Source: Podospora bellae-mahoneyi
Lineage: Eukaryota > Ascomycota > Sordariomycetes > Sordariales > Podosporaceae
Direction: 5' to 3'
Length of the DNA stretch: 64,000 nucleotides
Assembly (NCBI RefSeq): GCF_035222275.1
Contig: NW_026946359.1
Coordinates: 1,922,001 to 1,986,000, forward strand
The translations under genes were made by a program, and so were the position numbers. Each line of letters opens with the position of its first letter. The first letter of the stretch is position 1. Below, one piece after another: positions 56,506 through 64,000 of the stretch. Below the pieces are notes generated by a model. The model searched no databases. It was not told the DNA's origin and was given only the letters and a program-made list of their open reading frames with translations.

Positions 56506-58898
56506 TGCGAAGAATGTTGGCAAACAAGATTGAAGCTAGTGTAAAGTGCCTGCAGCTAATATGTTGTTGATTGACGATGGGAGGCTGTCGATGTATCGCA
56601 AATCTCGACGGAAAGAAACCGCTGCTGGCTGCAGGAAACCACGATGCAGTGATCAGCAGGACAGCCAACCGATCGCCTGGAGGGCTGGTGACTTTGACAC
56701 AAGCGCCCGCCTGTCGTCCGAAAAGCCAATTCTCCTTTGACAGGCGCCCGGAAAGTGTTTAAACTTGCGGCGACCGGGAACGTCGGAGAGATAGAAGAAA
56801 AGAAGGGATGCAGACAAATGCTGTTGTTTGTTTCCTTCGTCCTGGATCGATTCGGAGAGGGTCTTTGTTCGGTCGTCGGCACTTGGGTGACGTCGCTATC
56901 GGTAAAACAGACGCTTTTCCTTCCTTGGTATCCCTCTCAAATACTGCCAGCTCCGTTTCTGGAGTCGGCCAAGTCTTTGTCGATTCGTTGTTTTGTCGAA
57001 GCCGAAGAAAACAGCCCAGGAAGCCAAGATGCAAGTGTCGGGATGTTGTCGTCGCTTGTAATCCGTATCGAGCCACCTTCTACAATTTCAGATCTCTCAA
57101 GAGCGAGCGAATGGTCCTTGAATTCGTCCTTCTTCCTCAATCCACTGTCGCCGTCGAAATGGCGCGAATAACGAGCGTCGTTGGTGGTGGTGGGAACGAG
57201 GGGAGGGTGGATGAGCAAGAGGGAAAGGGAAAAACAGGGAAAATGGCGGTGGTGCAGAGGCAATAGGAAAATCAGCGAGTGAGAGGCGGGTGTGAGTGGT
57301 CGTCACTGGTCAGACAAGTTGGCGGGCTGCAACCTGGAATCGGTCGCTAGCTACAAGCAGTTCGGGTGGGCTGGGGTCGGTGACCCGGTCCGATGGGCTG
57401 AGTGATCAAGCACAAGTAGTGAATCAGTGGAGGAGCGGTTGGCGGTCTAGTCTGGCTTCCCTTTCGTTTGGGCGACATTCATCAAATGCCACAAAACGCG
57501 CGGGTCCGTTGTGAAGGCTGCTGACGAAGCACCCTGGCAGTGTCTAGACACACACTGACGGCCACTGACACCCCAACGCATGGCGAGTGATCACCGTGGC
57601 ATCCAACGCAATTCAATGGCATGGGCCAAGCAGCACGGGCCCTTAGGTCCCTACACCCTCAACGTGACCGTAGCACGTTTGGTATAGCGGCCAAATAGTG
57701 GGCGTGAGGGCGCCGCGCTCACTTCTCTCGTATGGAAGTAATTACCTCTTCTATACGTAACCCCGGGCCGGTGATTATCGTGTTCGCGTTAGAGCATTCC
57801 TTCGTTCTTCAGCCCACCTTGATTTCACCTTCATTCAGCCCTCAAGGTGTCTCGGCAGGGGACCCCGCGCCTCCAATCGATTCGCGTCATGGTTCAACTT
57901 TCTCAGACATTTGGAAGGCTGAGGCGAAACAAGACAGAACAAAAGTCCAGACAGCAGGGCATGGCATGACAAGTCCCAACCATGACAAGCCCAGGCAGGA
58001 TTTTTACCATCAACAACACAACCAACACCAAGTTTAATAGGATCCGGCTCGACCGGACGAAAACATCAACCGACTCTCAGCGTTCAATGACACGCCATCA
58101 GCGGGAAAAAGCGGGCCATGTACATGCTTCGTGGGCCCCTGTTCCACACCCCACAATTACCCAGAGCGTCACCAATCAGCTGGGACGCGCCGGGGCGATT
58201 CACCGTTCGCTGCTTCGGTGCCGTTCGTGCCTGGACCTTTTTTCGCATTTTAGCCATAACGTTGCATTATTGAAATATGCAAACCACCACCTACCCAAAA
58301 GGTTGATATTTCTCTTTTTTGCATCCGTATAGGGTGGTGGGTGTATGTAATAGCTCACGTAATAATCGCTCGTGTTTGTGTGCGTCCTTGCTTTGGTGGT
58401 CGGGGGCCCAGGGATAACGTCAGACCAGTGCTAATTAACAGCCACAAGGTGTGAGGGGGGATGCAAGGTACCGGGCATCATGTCCGCGCGGCAGCAGGAA
58501 CGGTATGCCTCATCGGAGTGAACCTACATGCGTTTTTGGCCATGGCGTTCAGCTTATGTGGCTGATATTGTGTATAGGACAGCAGTCGGGAACTCGTTGG
58601 GGGTTCGAAAAGACTGGACATTGGTCAGTTTGACATTATATGAGGACTTCATGCTTGAGGAAAGATTGAGGTACCTCAGATACTCATGGAGAACACATCA
58701 GGAAGTTAGACTCCGATCCTGGGCGAGAAGGATTATGTCAAAACTCGAAGTGAGCAACAACAAACCAAAAGATTCCCGAATCGGATGATGACATGGCGGA
58801 AAGGTTGAACCCAAAGTAAAGGTCAAATTCCAGACCTCGGTGCGGTCAAACTCGCCTCTAGCAAGGTCGGTGTGAACAACCAGCACATCACGAACCAG

Positions 58899-58925
58899 AA
58901 AAAAAAAAAAAAAAAAAAAAAAAAA
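58899..58925. repeat. poly-A tract, 27 nt
   Basis: 27 uninterrupted A on the plus strand followed by a short GA run. It could be the tail of an old retroposed sequence, but no source element is visible upstream. Confidence 0.85.
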
Positions 58926-59333
58926 GAGAGAGAAACACTCAGCTGTTAAGAAGACCCAGAAACAGCCACAATCTGAAAAATCGCCCGACCCGCGGCTACA
59001 CCTTCCGCAACACCTCCCCAGAAAGTCCCTGCATGGGTTTCGACCCTACCCTAGATTCTGTAGGATACCGCCCCTCCAGAAATAACTGCCCATCCTTCCT
59101 CGACCTCATCAAACGTTGAACAGTACCTAGATCAGGCATCCTCTAGTTCTGTACCAATCTCACACGTCTAATCTTGCCTCTTTGGCTATTGTCCTTCGCC
59201 TGCCGCTGTGGCAAAAGAAGATCACTCGGCTCCGAGGTATAACAACAAGCTGCCCGGTAGTAGTTGCCTTCTTTCCTTTTCTGGATTTTCTCGCATGAGG
59301 ATGGCCTGGTGTTATCAAGACTGGTTTTCTCTC

Positions 59334-59350
59334 TGTGTGTGTGTGTGTGT
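59334..59350. repeat. (TG)n microsatellite
   Basis: About eight TG units in tandem. Confidence 0.9.
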
Positions 59351-60904
59351 CACCCCTTTTAAGGATTGATCCCCCAACCCACGACCACGTGCTGTGATGG
59401 GCTTTCTGTGTGACGGGAACCCCCGGCGCCCCCGGCAGTCCTTTCCGAAGTGAGGTTGATAGGCGCCTAGAGGTTACCTAGGGGTAGGTGTGGAATTGAC
59501 CAATACCGCGGCTTCCCAGGTTTGTTTGATAAACGTGGCGATAAAAGAGACAGTTCGCAATGTCAAGAGGGGAGAAACATACATGACATTTGGCAGGACG
59601 CACTGTCAAATGAGGAAACATACCCCCAGCCTTTCGCCCTGGCGGTGAGGGTTTACTTGAAGGGATATACCCAGGTTTGTTTTCAGGTCTGCTGGGTTTG
59701 GCTGAATAGATCAGACGGTGACATGATGGTAAAACATTATACAATTCTTGCAGGCTTTGGTCATACAATCAACCAAAAAAAACCCTTTTTTCATTGCTTT
59801 TCATGCCACCCTTCAGGTGTGTCTCCCGAGGCTCATGGTCGGCGCCTAAATGGGGAAATGTTTGAGAGTGGGTGACAACGTGGCTGTTGGTGAGACTGAA
59901 GATTTTTTGCTGGTTTACAATGACGTCTGTTGTCTTTGAACAATATGTCTATCTGTTTGGCGCATATTGAGCTGGGAGGGCATGAAAATCGGGCCGATCG
60001 GACGGGGTGTGAAGAGAGCCTTGGGCTCTTCCTCTCTGTCGATGCCGATTCGGATCTAGATGAAAGAGAGCTTTGGTTGCCCTATCCCGAGCGTAGTGGC
60101 AACCAGAGGGGCAAAACCGTCTCTCGTTGTTGATCCATTCGATGCTTGACGATGGTGTCTTGAAACAAGAGAGGCATCTTTGATCCAATGTGCTGTCCGG
60201 ATTGGGCCGCATGCCGTGCAACTTTGTGCAATATGAATTCAAATCATGAATGAGGCAGAGGAAGCCACCACGCCATGGCATCGGTAAAGAATAAAGTAGT
60301 TCGGACCGGTGGCGGCTGAGAATAACCTTCTGAGGTATTGTTCTCGCGTGTTCCAAGGGTGTAAACCCCCCCTTGTGCTACGGGTAGTGTTGGCTTGTGA
60401 CCTGGGATATCGGGGCCTTGTTCTTCGTAAGGGATTGCCCGTGGACAGTCGTCTGAGTGTTTCGGCTACCAACACCGAAGCTGTTTAAAGTCGTGGTCAA
60501 CGCAACGCTCTTGCTTACCCTATTTTTCGGCTCGGAGCTTCTAAGTCGGACATATTGTGTGACCACCACGTTTGAGGTTCTTGGCTGGGGCCAGGGAATC
60601 ATCAGATGTTCCCCCTCACATGGGCAGGGATTGCTTTCGGCCGTTAATACTTGCTGGAAAATATAAGCCTGATGGCACTGCAAGATACCCAGGTAGAGCA
60701 ACCTTGGGCGATTGGGTGCCCCTGGGCTGGATGAGGATGCGTGGCATGCATTAGTGCCGGTATTTGAACTGATTGTGCCAACCACATGGGATTGCTTCCT
60801 TGGGGAGATATTCTGGGCGTACATCTTCACGGTGTGGCGGTGTTGTACGCTGAATCCCTTCCCAAGCTAGTACAGAATGAAATTTGACGCCAGAAAGTGA
60901 GACA

Positions 60905-61647
60905 TCGATGGAGCAGGTCAATGATGCTGTCAAACTCTACCGAGGTTGCTTCACTGCAACGTTGTCAGCAGTTGATTTTGGTTCTCGCAGATCCTCGGGT
61001 CGAGCTTCTTGACGAAATCCTCGAGTACCATGGTATATGTTGCTTCTTGGATGTTCATCATCATATTTCACCTTGACTGTATAATGCAAGCAGTCCCGAT
61101 GCGATGGATCTGCAGCACTAACCCGTCGAAACGGTGACGCTACCGAGTACAAAGACTTGTCTGTCTTATTGTGGGAGTGCCCACACGACGGCTGCATGGA
61201 CCCTTCTCCCTGACGATCCCGCGCATGGTTAAGTGTCTTGAACTTTGATGGCGGAAGTCATCCTAGACGGGTTATTACGTCTCTTTTTGACCATTCGGAA
61301 GCTTCAAATGGTCTCAAAAAAGACACGGAACACCCCTGAGACGCATCATTGCCGCTCGGTCTGGAACAGCCCGTCCGCACCCACCTCGCCTAACGTTGGT
61401 GTTCAACATTAACACAACTGCATCCACCCGGTCCTGGCAAGGCAACTAGAGGGGTAGATAGCCTTATAGGACCGGCGAACTTTTGGAGAACCTTGCTGAG
61501 GATATCATTCGGCGGGGTGTCCGGGAGGCCTGTTGGCAGCAGCTGAAAGCTCAACGCCTTCTCAGACAGCAGACAGCAGGGCAAGCTCAATACGAAGAGC
61601 TAGAACGTCTTCTTGTGCCTGAGAAGTCTCTGTTTCAGACCCATTAA
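60905..61647 (+). pseudogene. coding-like scraps of an unrecognised gene
   Basis: Not recognised. The plus strand holds several fragments with protein-like composition but no single frame: MEQVNDAVKLYRGCF (about 60908-60953), PRVELLDEILEYH (near 60995), LTLVFNINTTASTRSWQGN (near 61400), and a 61-codon open end at 61462-61647 reading GELLENLAEDIIRRGVREAC and ending ELERLLVPEKSLFQTH with a stop. Helical, charged composition in the last fragment looks like a real C-terminus. I cannot join them by convincing splice sites, so a decayed gene is the best guess; a multi-exon gene that I failed to splice is the alternative. Confidence 0.28.
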
Positions 61648-62335
61648 CTGCCCGTAAGACAGCCTAGTACAGCAAGTGCCTGGGGTAAATGCCTAGGTAG
61701 GTATAAGCTCGTAAGTGACAGGTGCCAGACCTCAGTATCTGCCATCAGTTACGCATGAGGGATGACCCAGCTATAAATTTCATGTCGCACAACACCGGCC
61801 CAGCTCGGAGGCCCGTTTGCCTCCTGGCGGTGAGCCAACAACTATCTTCCGACCTTTGTCTATTCGAGTCGACCGCTCCGTGTTTTCTGAGACAGAGCCA
61901 TTGACATCCATCAACCTTGTGCTTGACGCCCACGAAGACGAATATCATCCGAGACATGCCGGAAGTGACCCTCGAGTACATGCATGAAGACAGGCCATGT
62001 GAGAAGGAGCAACGCGGGATGTATGACATGACAATCGAATTTCCACTCCGGGATTGAGTGGGCTGTAGACAACCCTTGCGGCAGGCTGTCGACGAGTGGG
62101 ATGACAGCTAGTACCAAGTACTGCCGAGGTGATTCTATCGTGGGCGAAGATGATCATCCATATACGAAGACAGAGGGGCTGGCAAGTTGAAAATATCTAT
62201 AAAGGCCTGGTCCCTTGAAGGAAAGCCCCGAGTATTTTCATCAGCCACCAGCACCAAAGCAAGATCTCAAAAGAAGAAGAACATACCTTGAACACTTCCT
62301 CGGCCATATCTACAACACAGCATACATCTATCAAC
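61648..62335. other. spacer with TATA-like box
   Basis: Only short frames. A TATAAA lies at 62198-62203, 133 bp before the small frame below. Confidence 0.45.
62198..62203 (+). promoter_or_regulatory. TATA-like box
   Basis: CTATAAAGG, a near-ideal TATA box, followed by a leader and the ATG of the small frame at 62336. Confidence 0.4.
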
Positions 62336-62428
62336 ATGCCGGAAAATTCAGGAACCAGCTCTTCCCAGAGCTCAACTTCAAGTGCCACCTTGTCAGGTGC
62401 GTCTGGATACTCTTCGTATCCGAGGTAA
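62336..62428 (+). CDS. possible small Ser-rich protein (30 aa or slightly longer)
   Basis: Not recognised. ATG 62336 has a good fungal context (TCAACATGC) and lies downstream of a TATA box. It reads MPENSGTSSSQSSTSSATLS then GASGYSSYPR and stops. A GTAATC right at the end (62425) could be a donor: splicing to GACCTAG at 62495 would instead end in RLQVNHDG. Too short to judge by composition alone. Confidence 0.27.
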   Translation: MPENSGTSSSQSSTSSATLSGASGYSSYPR

Positions 62429-62853
62429 TCCAAAGCCCGTCGCCGGTTAGTACACTGCTGTCTACTCATATTTGCCCTCGACCAAGTAGCTGACCTAGGC
62501 TTCAGGTGAATCACGATGGATGAGATCGTTGTAGTGATGGTGTACAAGCATGTTTTCGGTTTGCCAGGAGGTCAAAGGTGTTGAGTGATCATTGATTTCG
62601 ACAGTGGAGTGGTGGACATATTTGTTTGTCTTGGGGTCTGAAATGGGGCGGCTTTTGTGCTATTTGTTTGTTTTCTTCGGTTGCTGGGTTTTTGGCTAGA
62701 TGTTGGCACTGCGGTGGTGATGGCGTCTTTGACTACGAACTTCTCTCGCTTGTTTAATTAGATACCTTGAAATGATGGGTGAAAATCTAGGTCGCGTATG
62801 GCTTGCGGAGCCAAGGTGTGAAGTGATGAAGTGATGTATTCCGTAAATGTGAA

Positions 62854-64000
62854 TTATGAATTTTGTGCGAGCATGTCCAACGGCCAAGAGAGCCAGTGGC
62901 CCCAATCCGGGCCAAGATATGCTGCGATACTTCTGAGTAGGTGAGCTCCTGAATCTGCAACATGCCAAACGTCTCGACTCAGGTGTAGGTAGAGTGCCCA
63001 GTAGCCCATCACGGCAATCGCCTCTGGTCGTCGCTGGGCAAGCAACTCGGTGAACTCTGATGGTACGGCTGCAGGCCTAACCCAGTCGTCAGCGAATACC
63101 AAACTTATGGTTCAAGATAGGAAGGTACTTGCCACATGAAGATCATTAGATAGCGTTCATTGCGCACGTCATTGCCCAGAATCCTGTCAAACCCAACTTG
63201 CAGATAAGCCGCAGCTTTGAGACAGGCCTCTTTCGACTGAGCGTCGAGACTAAGTGACTCAGAAATGAGATGTCGAAGATAGTCGCAATGATTCCCCAGT
63301 GGCAATGACTGGGAAATGCTAATCGCCCAAAGAACAAGGTGCTTGATATCAGATTCGAGTAGAAGCTCCCATGCACTGATCGACACGCCTTTCAAACCAC
63401 CAGAGATTGAAAGAAACTGAAGATAGCGGTCAAGAAACCCATCCAGATTCGTATCGCGCTTAGCGAGCAGATCGGCGAGTAAATGTCGGCTGAGCAAAGA
63501 ACAGTAGAGGAGGAGGGCGGAGCAGTTGTTCTGGTCAATCTGAGCCTTGGCTGCAGTCTCGTTGTAAATCGAGATGGCCCTTGTTTGAAGATGCATCGCG
63601 TGCTCCGAGAAGAAGTCGGACCTGTCGGGGAAAAGCGCAACCAACCTTCGCGCGCACACCGCCAGCATCTGGTGCATCAAGTACGGAGCTTGAAGAGCGC
63701 ATCTGAATAAGAGTTTCGAGGCAAAGTCGTGTAGCTCCTCGTTGAGTTCTGGTGCGTGATCAGAGAATTTGAACCGGATCATGAGCTCCATATGAGCACT
63801 GTTGACATCGTGACAGAGATGAGAGCTTGGATGGCCCAGCTCGGGTAGGGGGACACCAGGAACAGGTGCTGCATCGCCAATTGCGCCCACGGCGACATTT
63901 GACATCGGCGAGCCTGACACTGATCCTGGTGGTGATACCGCGACTCGATCACCAGCGAATGATACGGGTGCCCCGTCGGTCACTGGTGAGGCATAGCTAC
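62854..64000 (-). CDS. fungal transcription factor, C-terminal part (window edge)
   Basis: The 3' part of a zinc-cluster-type regulator; the frame is open to the window edge, so the N-terminus, where a Zn(II)2Cys6 cluster would be expected, lies outside. Exons: 64000-63133 and 63076-62854. The visible part starts with a Pro/Gly/Val linker, then the helical middle-homology region typical of such factors: HMELMIRFKFSDHA, YLMHQMLAVCARRLVALFPD, HLQTRAISIYNETA and LLYCSLLSRHLLADLL. The second exon gives SEFTELLAQRRPEAIAVMGY, WALYLHLSRDVWHVADSGAH and a Trp-rich end (DWGHWLSWPLDML). The intron 63077-63132 is best read as GC-AG (GCAAGT...GTTAG), since only that keeps FMW|PAAVPSEF in frame. Target genes are unknown. 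Confidence 0.8.

Larger units (their letters stand above)
56506..60870. other. gene-poor stretch, nothing supported
   Basis: About 4.4 kb. The first 400 bases are the upstream side of the minus-strand membrane protein. The other frames are short and without motif. Simple repeats are listed separately. Confidence 0.5.

Noticed and set aside
58450-58925. Possible retroposed sequence ending in a 27-nt A tract
   Set aside because: No element body, target-site duplication or reverse-transcriptase-like frame could be recognised upstream of the tract.

Overview
The window is nuclear DNA of a filamentous ascomycete. The genes have short GT-AG introns (about 50-100 bp), Kozak-like starts and long non-coding spacers, and the gene set is typically fungal: PAM17, UBA4, SLX9, glycogen debranching enzyme, an NAD-dependent glycerol-3-phosphate dehydrogenase and a fungal zinc-cluster-type regulator. 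The overall look fits Pezizomycotina, probably Sordariomycetes; I cannot fix the genus from sequence alone. I saw no rRNA, CRISPR, virus-like element or intact transposon.

Layout. 0-10 kb: a DHA1-type MFS exporter (-), tRNA-Asn (+), a protein with two BED-like zinc fingers fused to a DUF3237 domain (+), and convergent to it a CmcJ/AsaB-like iron oxygenase (-). 10-20 kb: gene-poor, with an SREBP-like bHLH factor (+) and an unrecognised 247-residue protein (-). 20-24 kb: an NmrA/SDR-like protein (-), followed by a rearranged partial copy of it next to a decayed 2-oxoglutarate/AlkB-like gene. 26-32 kb: a dihydrodipicolinate-synthase-family aldolase (+) and a chromodomain/AT-hook protein (-). 32-39 kb: a compact housekeeping block of PAM17 (+), UBA4 (-), SLX9 (+) and a C48 cysteine protease (-). 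40-54 kb: an unrecognised protein (+), a gamma-glutamylcyclotransferase-like membrane protein (+), glycerol-3-phosphate dehydrogenase (-) and glycogen debranching enzyme (+). 54-64 kb: tRNA-Tyr with intron (-), a Cys-rich single-pass membrane protein (-), about 6 kb with only coding-like scraps, and the 3' part of a fungal transcription factor (-) that runs off the window.

The genes do not form one pathway or an obvious biosynthetic cluster. The most unusual items are the zinc-finger/DUF3237 fusion, the protease gene with two micro-exons (15 and 20 nt), a GC-AG intron in the terminal regulator gene, and the scrambled gene-fragment patch at 22.7-23.6 kb. Exon boundaries were inferred by eye from splice signals and reading-frame continuity; there was no transcript evidence. 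Start codons were checked to be ATG where a start is stated.
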